From CAWHOW01 sp050013795 (GTDB lineage Bacteria > Bacteroidota > Bacteroidia > Bacteroidales > CG2-30-32-10), in the NCBI GenBank assembly GCA_050013795.1, contig JBEKEO010000078.1, positions 1 to 12,359 on the forward strand: DNA of 12,359 nucleotides, given 5' to 3'. Positions 1 to 6,441 of the stretch are shown here, one piece after another; position 1 is the stretch's first letter, and each line of letters begins with the position of its first letter. Made by a program: the position numbers and the translations under genes. The notes under the pieces are model-generated. The model was not told where the DNA came from. It ran no database searches and worked only from the letters and a program-made list of their open reading frames with translations.

Positions 1-825
1 TCAGGTGTTTACGAAGTGAATGAAAGATTAAAAGATGATCTTTTAAAAAAAACAGTCAGTGAACATGCAAGCAACCTGGGTGGATTAATTGCTGATGATC
101 TTGCACGCTCGTTACCTGACGCAAGAGCATTTATTGTCGATCCGGTTGTTGTAGATGAATTGGAAGACCTGGCAAGAATATCGGGACATCCGCTTTTTAA
201 ACGAATATCTATTTTCCACGCACTGAATCAAAAGGCTGTCGCACGCGCTCATGCCAAATCCATATTAAAAAAATATGAAGATTTAAACCTCATTGTGATT
301 CATCTCGGAGGAGGTATCACTGTCGGGGCTCATAAAAAGGGAAAGGTAATTGATGTAAACCAGGGACTTGATGGTGACGGACCTTTTTCTCCCGAACGCA
401 GCGGTACATTGCCAATGGCCGATTTCGCAAAATTATGTTTCAGCGGGAAATATACTCTGGATGAAGTCCTGAAAATGATTACTGGAGAAGGCGGAATGGT
501 GGCTTACCTTGGAACAAACAACGCCTATGAAGTTGAACAGCGTATGATGAATGGCGATAAGCAGGCTCAACTCATTTACGAAGCAATGGCTTACCAGGTG
601 GCGAAAGAAGTTGGTGCCATGAGCACGGTTTTAAAATGCGAAGTTGATGCAATTCTTATCACCGGAGGAATCGCGCATAGTAAATGGTTTGTTAACCAGA
701 TCATTGAAAGAGTGTATAAAATTGCCCCCATACATATTTATCCTGGTGAAGACGAAATGCAAGCTCTGGCGCAAGCAGGTTTGATGGTGCTTAACGGCGA
801 AACTCAAGCGCTGGAGTACCGATAA
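1..825 (+). CDS. buk: Butyrate kinase, C-terminal part (5' end outside window)
   Basis: Butyrate kinase interconverts butyryl phosphate + ADP and butyrate + ATP, the ATP-forming last step of butyrate or branched-chain acid fermentation, usually after phosphate butyryltransferase; it is cytoplasmic. The frame is open from base 1 to the TAA at 823-825, and the first codons (SGVYEVNERL) already match the family interior, so the GTG at 16 is not a real start. About 274 of the usual ~355 residues are visible. Family blocks seen: EHASNLGGLIADDLA, AFIVDPVVVDEL, ISIFHALNQKAVARAHAK, the nucleotide-binding HLGGGITVGAH (from about base 301), DGDGPFSPERSG, and the C-terminal ILITGGIAHS and YPGEDEMQALAQAG of ASKHA acetate/butyrate kinases. 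Substrate range cannot be read from sequence; relatives also use isobutyrate or isovalerate. A 138-bp gap separates it from the next gene. Confidence 0.95.
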   Translation, partial: SGVYEVNERLKDDLLKKTVSEHASNLGGLIADDLARSLPDARAFIVDPVVVDELEDLARISGHPLFKRISIFHALNQKAVARAHAKSILKKYEDLNLIVIHLGGGITVGAHKKGKVIDVNQGLDGDGPFSPERSGTLPMADFAKLCFSGKYTLDEVLKMITGEGGMVAYLGTNNAYEVEQRMMNGDKQAQLIYEAMAYQVAKEVGAMSTVLKCEVDAILITGGIAHSKWFVNQIIERVYKIAPIHIYPGEDEMQALAQAGLMVLNGETQALEYR

Positions 826-887
826 TTTATCAAAGAGAAATATTTTGTAGTTTAAAAATAAAGTATTATTATCGCATCCTTAATTAG

Positions 888-897
888 GGCAATTGCC
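888..897. repeat. Perfect 10-bp palindrome GGCAATTGCC upstream of the carboxylase operon
   Basis: The palindrome lies in the 138-bp gap between butyrate kinase and the carboxyltransferase gene, 66 bases before the ATG, and is followed by a short T-rich stretch (TCTTTTGG). It could be a dimeric operator or a very small hairpin. As a terminator it would have only a 3-4 bp GC stem, so that reading is weak. No convincing Bacteroidota promoter pair was found in this gap. Confidence 0.3.
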
Positions 898-963
898 TCT
901 TTTGGGGGATGAAATATAATTAATATTTCCCACGTATTTGTCATCGCACTAAAATTTTATCTT

Positions 964-2571
964 ATGTTTATACTGGAAACGAAAATCAATACCAATTCGG
1001 ATGAGTTTAAGAGAAATAAAGAAGAGTATCTTAAATTACTGAATAAATATAAAGAGATACACAAAGAGATTATTAAAGGCGGTCCTGAAAGCGCCAGGAA
1101 AAAGCATAAAGAGAGAGGCAAGCTGCTTGTCAGAGAGCGTATTGATTTGCTGGTGGATGCCAATACTCCTTTCCTGGAATTATCCCCTTTAGCTTCTTAT
1201 GATCAGTATGATAACGGGTTTCCTTCAGCGGGCCATGTTACCGGTATAGGATTGATACACGGACGAGAAGTTGTCATCATTGCCAATGATGCAACAGTCA
1301 AAGGCGGCACTTACATGAAGTGGGGCATCAAGAAACATTTGCGGGCACAGGAAATAGCTATGGAAAACAATTTGCCCTGTGTTTACCTGGTGGATTCAGG
1401 CGGGGCTTTTTTGCCTGAACAGGATACTGTTTTCCCCGACAGGGATCATTTCGGAAGGTTTTTTTATAATCAGGCAAGGCTTTCGGCAATGGGTGTCCCA
1501 CAGATATCTATTGTTATGGGTTCCTGTACTGCCGGTGGCGCTTATGTCCCGGCAATGAGCGATGAAACCATTATTATTAAAAACCAGGGAACAATTTTCC
1601 TTGGAGGACCTCCTTTGGTTAAGGCTGCAACAGGGGAAATTGTTACACCTGAAGAACTGGGAGGTGCTGATGTGCATACTTCTATTTCAGGAGTGGCAGA
1701 TCACTTTGCCGAAAATGACAGGCATGCCATCCAGATATGCCGGAATATCTTTCAGTCGATGGAAGAAAAGAAAAAGCAAAAATTAGAAATCATTCCCGTT
1801 GAAGAACCTATATATGATCCAGAAGAAATTTATGGCATAGCCCCTGTTGATTTCAAGAAGCTTATCGATCCAAAGGAAATCATTATGAGAATGGTCGACG
1901 GCAGCAAGTTTCACGAGTTTAAAGAAAGATATGCAACTTCTGTTGTTACTGGGTTTGCGCACATCATGGGATATCCGATAGGAATAATTGCCAATAATGG
2001 CGTATTGTTTTCTGAATCGGCATTAAAAGCAACACATTTTATAGAGTTGTGTACTTCAAAAAAAATTCCCTTATTATTTTTACAAAACATAACCGGATTT
2101 ATTGTTGGAAGAGAATATGAAAGGCATGGTATAGCAAAAGACGGGGCAAAAATGGTTCACGCTGTTGCTAATGCTGATGTGCCTAAATTTACTGTTATTT
2201 TCGGCGGGTCATTTGGCGCCGGAAATTATGGTATGTGTGGACGCGCTTATGGGCCCAGGTTATTGTTTATGTGGCCAAATGCAAAAATATCTGTCATGGG
2301 CGGACTGCAGGCAGCTATTGTACTATCAACAGTTAAAGAAGAACAATATCTGGCACAAAAGAAAACAGCACCGAAAGAGGAAATTGATGCGCTTAAAAAG
2401 AGCATCATGGATAAATATGAATACGAAGGTTCTGCTTACTATAGCACTTCCCGCTTATGGGATGATGGCATTCTAGACCCCGTTGATACTAGAAAAGTTA
2501 TTGCCATGGGAATTGCCATGTCGTTGAATAAAAAAATTCCTGATCAGAAGAATGGAATATTCAGAATGTAG
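964..2571 (+). CDS. mccB: 3-Methylcrotonyl-CoA carboxylase beta-type carboxyltransferase subunit
   Basis: This acyl-CoA carboxyltransferase moves the carboxyl group between carboxybiotin and the gamma carbon of 3-methylcrotonyl-CoA, giving 3-methylglutaconyl-CoA in the leucine pathway. At 535 residues it has the normal MCC beta (LiuB) length. MCC-specific blocks are clear: YLVDSGGAFLPEQDTVFPDR around residues 140-160, MGSCTAGGAYVPAMSDE around 183-199, GTIFLGGPPLVKAATGE, GGADVHTSISGVADH, GGSFGAGNYGMCGRAYGPR from about 414, and the C-terminal SRLWDDGILDPVDTR and final FRM. These separate it from propionyl-CoA and acetyl-CoA carboxylases. One oddity: the usual MGGEQAA block reads MGGLQAA (Leu448). 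It is first in a three-gene operon, 15 bp before the crotonase. The usual partner, a biotin carboxylase-containing alpha subunit, is absent; the third gene appears to replace it. Confidence 0.93.
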   Translation: MFILETKINTNSDEFKRNKEEYLKLLNKYKEIHKEIIKGGPESARKKHKERGKLLVRERIDLLVDANTPFLELSPLASYDQYDNGFPSAGHVTGIGLIHGREVVIIANDATVKGGTYMKWGIKKHLRAQEIAMENNLPCVYLVDSGGAFLPEQDTVFPDRDHFGRFFYNQARLSAMGVPQISIVMGSCTAGGAYVPAMSDETIIIKNQGTIFLGGPPLVKAATGEIVTPEELGGADVHTSISGVADHFAENDRHAIQICRNIFQSMEEKKKQKLEIIPVEEPIYDPEEIYGIAPVDFKKLIDPKEIIMRMVDGSKFHEFKERYATSVVTGFAHIMGYPIGIIANNGVLFSESALKATHFIELCTSKKIPLLFLQNITGFIVGREYERHGIAKDGAKMVHAVANADVPKFTVIFGGSFGAGNYGMCGRAYGPRLLFMWPNAKISVMGGLQAAIVLSTVKEEQYLAQKKTAPKEEIDALKKSIMDKYEYEGSAYYSTSRLWDDGILDPVDTRKVIAMGIAMSLNKKIPDQKNGIFRM

Positions 2572-2586
2572 AAATTAATTTGTCAT

Positions 2587-3375
2587 ATGAAAGATTACAT
2601 AAACATAAAATTTGAAATAAATGACAATATAGGAATTGTCTGGCTTAACCGCCCCGATGTTCATAATGCCATGAATGAGCAGATGATTTCTGAAATTACA
2701 GATTGCTATTCGGAAATCAATAATATGCCTGATGTTCGAGTTGTAATTATCAGGGGGAATGGCAAATCGTTCTGTGCTGGCGCTGACTTGAACTATATGA
2801 AAGGCATTGCGGCTTTCGGTCATGAAGAGAATTATCAGGACAGCCTGAAACTGGCGAAATGTTTTTATGCCATATATACCTGTAAAAAGCCCACTATTGC
2901 AGTAGTTCATGGTTCAGCTATTGGCGGTGGCAACGGATTGCTTGCCGCATGCGATTTTGTCTATTGTGCTGATGATACAAAATTTGCTTTCAGCGAAGTA
3001 AAACTTGGCATAGCTCCTGCAACAATTTCATTATATGTTACAAAACGTATCGGCGAATTTGGCTCAAGAGATTTAATGTTAACAGGCAGAAGATTTACTG
3101 GAAAAGAGGCTGAATATTACAGGCTGGCAAATAAATCCTTACCGCCTGATGAGTTGGATGGATATGTTAATGAAATGATTAAGGTATTAATGACAAGCGG
3201 ACCCAATGCCATGAGCGCTTGCAAAGAACTGATATTTGATATTTCAAACAAACTAAGTTTTGAAAAGGCAATTGATTATACGGCAAACATGATCGCCGAC
3301 CTCAGGGCATCCAAGGAAGGACAGGAGGGAATGGCTTCATTCCTTGAAAAAAGAAAACCGAATTGGGTTAAATAA
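2587..3375 (+). CDS. liuC: Enoyl-CoA hydratase/isomerase family, probable methylglutaconyl-CoA hydratase
   Basis: This is a 262-residue crotonase-fold protein, normal family length. The step expected from context is hydration of 3-methylglutaconyl-CoA to HMG-CoA, next after MCC in leucine breakdown. The two oxyanion-hole blocks are present: SFCAGADLNYM at about residues 61-71 and HGSAIGGGNGLLAACD at about 107-122. FSEVKLGIAPATIS at about 134-147 carries the catalytic-side Glu and the PA(T)I pattern typical of LiuC/AUH-like enzymes. The N-terminal NRPDVHNAMNEQM is also standard. Start at ATG 2587, 15 bp after the upstream stop; the biotin protein begins 9 bp downstream, so co-transcription is very likely. 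Crotonase is certain; the specific substrate is inferred from neighbours and could be another short enoyl-CoA. Confidence 0.88.
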   Translation: MKDYINIKFEINDNIGIVWLNRPDVHNAMNEQMISEITDCYSEINNMPDVRVVIIRGNGKSFCAGADLNYMKGIAAFGHEENYQDSLKLAKCFYAIYTCKKPTIAVVHGSAIGGGNGLLAACDFVYCADDTKFAFSEVKLGIAPATISLYVTKRIGEFGSRDLMLTGRRFTGKEAEYYRLANKSLPPDELDGYVNEMIKVLMTSGPNAMSACKELIFDISNKLSFEKAIDYTANMIADLRASKEGQEGMASFLEKRKPNWVK

Positions 3376-3384
3376 TTGAAAAAG

Positions 3385-5559
3385 ATGGCAAAAAGAGAAA
3401 TAAAATTCAGTCTGATTTACAGGGACATGTGGCAATCAGCAGGGAAGTATGTTCCCCGTGTTGACCAGTTGAAAAAAATTGCTCCCGTGATAATTGACAT
3501 GGGTTGCTTTGCAAGAATAGAATCCAACGGAGGAGCATTTGAACAGGTGAACTTGTTGTTTGGAGAGAATCCTAATACTGCTGTAAGAGAATGGGTTAAG
3601 CCATTCAACGAAGCAGGTATCCAAACCCATATGCTGGAACGCGCCCTTAATGGAATACGTATGTTTCCCGTTCCCGCCGACGTAAGAAGACTGATGTATA
3701 AGGTTAAAAAAGCACAGGGCGTTGATATTGCAAGGTCTTTCTGCGGACTGAATGATCACCGGAATCTTGAACTCTCTATTAAATACGCTAAAGAAGCGGG
3801 TATGATATCTCAGGCAGCCCTGAGTATCACTCATTCGCCTGTACATACCGTGGAGTATTTTCTTGCAGTGGTTGATAAAGCAGTTGAGTACGGCACAGAT
3901 GAGATTTGCCTTAAAGATATGGCTGGCGTTGGACGACCTGTTACACTGGGCAAATTAGTGAAAGCCATTAAAGATAAATATCCTCATATTAAAGTTCAGT
4001 ACCACGGGCATTCCGGTCCGGGTTTCTCTGTCGCTTCGATGCTTGAAGTAGCTAAGGCGGGAGCCGAATACATTGATGTTGCCATGGAGCCCCTTTCATG
4101 GGGAATGATACATCCCGATGTTATTACCATACAGGAAATGCTTAAAGATGCAGGATTCTCTGTTCCTAAAATCAATATGAATGCATACATGGAAGCAAGA
4201 GCGCTTACACAAAGCTTCATTGATGATTTCCTTGGGTATTTTATCGACCCGAAAAACAGGTTTGTTTCCTCGCTGATGATAGAGTCCGGTCTGCCCGGCG
4301 GCATGATGGGAAGCTTAATGGCCGACCTTAAAGGCGTTCATCAGGGCATCAATCAGGCATTTATTGCTGCCGGAAAACCTGCCATTTCGGAAGATGAACT
4401 TTTGATAAAGTTATTTGATGAGGTTGCTTACATATGGCCGCAAATGGGATATCCTCCGTTGGTTACTCCTTTCAGCCAGTATGTAAAAAATACTGCCTTG
4501 GTCAATGTGATAAATCTTGCACAGGGCAAGAAACGCTACGAAAGCATTGACGGGAACACTTGGGATATGCTGCTTGGCAAAGCAGGCAAGCTGCCCGGTG
4601 AAATTGATAAGGTATTCTATGATCTGGTTAAAGCTCAGAAGAGGGAATTCTATACAGGGCTTCCGCAGGCCGCATATCCCGATGTACTGGATAAGTACAG
4701 GAAAGAAATGAAAGAGAATGAATGGGAAGAAGGCAAGGACGATGAGGAATTGTTTGAATTCGCCATGCACGAAGGACAGTACAGGGATTATAAATCGGGA
4801 ATTGCCAAAAAGAGATTTGAAGAAGAAATTGCTAAGTTAAAATCGCCTAAAAAAACATTTGCCGTGAAAGAAAAAGAAACACCAAACAGGAGCAATTACA
4901 CTAAAAATGAACCTACTCAGGAAATTGCCATCACTGCATTTCTGTTATACAGTTTGAACAATAAGCTTATCAGTCAGGAAACGGCTGTTTATAAGAAGTA
5001 TAATGTGTGGGATTCAATAGGTTATTGGAGAAATATGATGACCATCAGCATTAGCTATGGTGATAAAGAGATACCTGTTGGTATTGGCAAGATAAAAAAT
5101 AAGGAGTATGAGTTGGAAATAAACGGAAAGAAATATATTGCCTGCCTTGAGAATATTGATCCGGGCGAAATTGATGTCAGTGTTAATGATGAATTTTATT
5201 TCGCCAAGTTCTCCAAAGGCGAAAGCCATCATACCCGCGTAACCATTAACGGTAAAAGCTTTGATATGAAACGAAATGATATGTCAACCGAAGACTCTTC
5301 CGTTGGCGAATTGGATAAAATATCGCTAAATCAGAGCAACGATGTTACTTCGGCCATGCCGGGCAAAGTGCTCAGGGTGGAAGTGAAAAAAGGCGATACC
5401 GTGAAAAAAGGCGACCTGCTGCTCGTTGTCGAATCCATGAAAATGGAAAACAGCATTTGCTGCGTTAAAGAAACCGCCATCATTGATAAAGTGAATGTAA
5501 GCATAGGGCAAATGGTTGATACCACCACTCCGCTGATTGTTTTAAAGGAGAATAATTAG
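3385..5559 (+). CDS. Biotin-containing chimeric carboxyltransferase: 2-oxo-acid CT domain + MCC-alpha-like BT domain + biotin carrier; candidate transcarboxylase subunit
   Basis: The protein has 724 residues from ATG 3385 (a TTG at 3376 would add three). Residues ~7-300 form a TIM-barrel carboxyltransferase of the pyruvate carboxylase/OadA/5S family: RDMWQS (13-18, metal Asp14), LKDMAG with the expected carbamylated Lys177, and YHGHSGPG with metal ligands His207 and His209. Residues ~300-480 match the conserved C-terminal part, including GLPGGMMGSL. Residues ~512-627 resemble the MCC-alpha BT domain: an ITAFLLYSL helix, then VWDSIGYWRN and a small beta-barrel. Residues ~655-724 are a biotinyl domain with AMPGKV and ESMKME, biotin Lys686. 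No biotin carboxylase/ATP-grasp domain is present. Some CT motifs diverge: the usual FRxFD block reads RSFCG (Cys120) and WGGATFD reads NGGAFE. The role inferred is shuttling a carboxyl group between a 2-oxo acid and the MCC-beta subunit encoded upstream. Alternatives are a soluble decarboxylase, or use of a biotin carboxylase encoded elsewhere. Confidence 0.85.
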   Translation: MAKREIKFSLIYRDMWQSAGKYVPRVDQLKKIAPVIIDMGCFARIESNGGAFEQVNLLFGENPNTAVREWVKPFNEAGIQTHMLERALNGIRMFPVPADVRRLMYKVKKAQGVDIARSFCGLNDHRNLELSIKYAKEAGMISQAALSITHSPVHTVEYFLAVVDKAVEYGTDEICLKDMAGVGRPVTLGKLVKAIKDKYPHIKVQYHGHSGPGFSVASMLEVAKAGAEYIDVAMEPLSWGMIHPDVITIQEMLKDAGFSVPKINMNAYMEARALTQSFIDDFLGYFIDPKNRFVSSLMIESGLPGGMMGSLMADLKGVHQGINQAFIAAGKPAISEDELLIKLFDEVAYIWPQMGYPPLVTPFSQYVKNTALVNVINLAQGKKRYESIDGNTWDMLLGKAGKLPGEIDKVFYDLVKAQKREFYTGLPQAAYPDVLDKYRKEMKENEWEEGKDDEELFEFAMHEGQYRDYKSGIAKKRFEEEIAKLKSPKKTFAVKEKETPNRSNYTKNEPTQEIAITAFLLYSLNNKLISQETAVYKKYNVWDSIGYWRNMMTISISYGDKEIPVGIGKIKNKEYELEINGKKYIACLENIDPGEIDVSVNDEFYFAKFSKGESHHTRVTINGKSFDMKRNDMSTEDSSVGELDKISLNQSNDVTSAMPGKVLRVEVKKGDTVKKGDLLLVVESMKMENSICCVKETAIIDKVNVSIGQMVDTTTPLIVLKENN

Positions 5560-5628
5560 TCATTGGTCGCCGGTCATTAGCCGGTTTGATGATTTGTAAT
5601 TATTTAATTTAGTGCTGCCAATTCTTTT

Positions 5629-6441
5629 ATGAAAAAGCTCATAATCTTTCTTCATATTTTGATTTCTTTCCCTGCTTTAGCACAGGTAAAAATGGATTCA
5701 ATTATTCTGAATGATACCATTGTTCTGCATGATTCCATTATTAAAAAGGAGGCGGTTAAAAAGAAGGATAATATTATTAAAAAGGATATAATCATTAAAG
5801 ATGATTTTATAGGGAAAGAAACAATATGGAGCATTGGCGCTTTTCTTGCACCTAATCATTCATATATCAACGGATTAAAGTTAAATAGCGGGGAAACAGG
5901 AAGTGGAATGACCCGCTGTAACATTGAATTAGCGATTAGTTACAATATAAATAAACAGTTTCAAATCACTACAGGCGTCAAATTCAATAAATTCGGCTAT
6001 ATACTTAACGGTCCGTATCAACCCGACTCCCTGAGAAAGATGGTGAAAACCTATACGTATTATGAATTTTTTGCCATTCCGCTGATTCTGCGGTATAATT
6101 ATTATGGCAGACAAAAATGGCAGCTATTTGCCGAAGCGGGCGCTGAGTTTAATCATTATTTTGGAGAGAGATCGAATACATATAAAACATGGAGTTATGC
6201 CTGGCGGTATGATTCATTGGGGCAGCAGGCTATCAACCCTTCTGCTGTTATGCCTTTTGTTATTGTTGGCACAGGCATGGAATATAATATGTTTAAGCAT
6301 TTGTTTGCTTCTGTGAGTGTGGGATATGAAATATCCCTTCTTTCTCTTCATTATCAATCATCTGCTTCTCTTCCGGTTACCGATTTATACTACCATTTAT
6401 ATTCCTATTATTTAAAAGCAGGAATTAGTTATAAATTCTGA
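5629..6441 (+). CDS. Outer-membrane beta-barrel protein with hexapeptide-repeat N terminus
   Basis: This is a 270-residue predicted outer-membrane protein. A signal peptide (MKKLIIFLHILISFPALAQ, cleavage after ALA) is followed by a charged segment of seven hexapeptides (residues 23-64). From about residue 66 there are alternating amphipathic strands with aromatic girdles, for example FQITTGVKFNKFGY, YYEFFAIPLILRYNYYG and WQLFAEAGAEFNHYFG, ending in AGISYKF with the C-terminal Phe typical of outer-membrane proteins. The layout resembles the PorT/OMP_b-brl class of small Bacteroidota barrels; no specific function is recognised. It starts 69 bp after the biotin gene. That gap carries near-repeats (CGCCGGTCATTAGCCGG) and a poor promoter match (TTTG at 5585, TAATTTAG at 5605, spacer too short), so it may be separately transcribed. 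Confidence 0.8.
   Translation: MKKLIIFLHILISFPALAQVKMDSIILNDTIVLHDSIIKKEAVKKKDNIIKKDIIIKDDFIGKETIWSIGAFLAPNHSYINGLKLNSGETGSGMTRCNIELAISYNINKQFQITTGVKFNKFGYILNGPYQPDSLRKMVKTYTYYEFFAIPLILRYNYYGRQKWQLFAEAGAEFNHYFGERSNTYKTWSYAWRYDSLGQQAINPSAVMPFVIVGTGMEYNMFKHLFASVSVGYEISLLSLHYQSSASLPVTDLYYHLYSYYLKAGISYKF
5695..5820 (+). repeat. Seven in-frame 18-bp degenerate repeats encoding hexapeptides
   Basis: Directly after the signal peptide, residues 23-64 of the barrel protein split into seven hexads: DSIILN, DTIVLH, DSIIKK, EAVKKK, DNIIKK, DIIIKD, DFIGKE. The pattern is acidic or neutral-x-Ile/Val-Ile/Val-Lys/Leu-x, with a switch from uncharged to Lys-rich units. The DNA is similar between units (GAT-tcc-ATT-ATT-like) but diverged. 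The segment lies outside the predicted barrel, so it would be periplasmic. Confidence 0.7.

Noticed and set aside
3376..3384. TTG start for the biotin protein
   Set aside because: It would abut the previous stop and adds only three residues; ATG 3385 starts just before conserved sequence and is preferred.
3385..5559. Alpha subunit of a sodium-pumping oxaloacetate decarboxylase
   Set aside because: No membrane beta or gamma subunit gene is nearby, the partner in the operon is an MCC-beta protein, and the region before the biotin domain resembles MCC-alpha BT rather than the Pro/Ala linker of OadA. Not fully excluded.
3385..5559. Pyruvate carboxylase subunit B
   Set aside because: No biotin carboxylase subunit (PycA) adjoins, and the BT-like insertion and diverged CT motifs do not fit PycB.
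5560..5628. Rho-independent terminator at CCGG-TCATTAG-CCGG after the biotin gene
   Set aside because: The stem is only 4 bp and the following T tract is just three bases.
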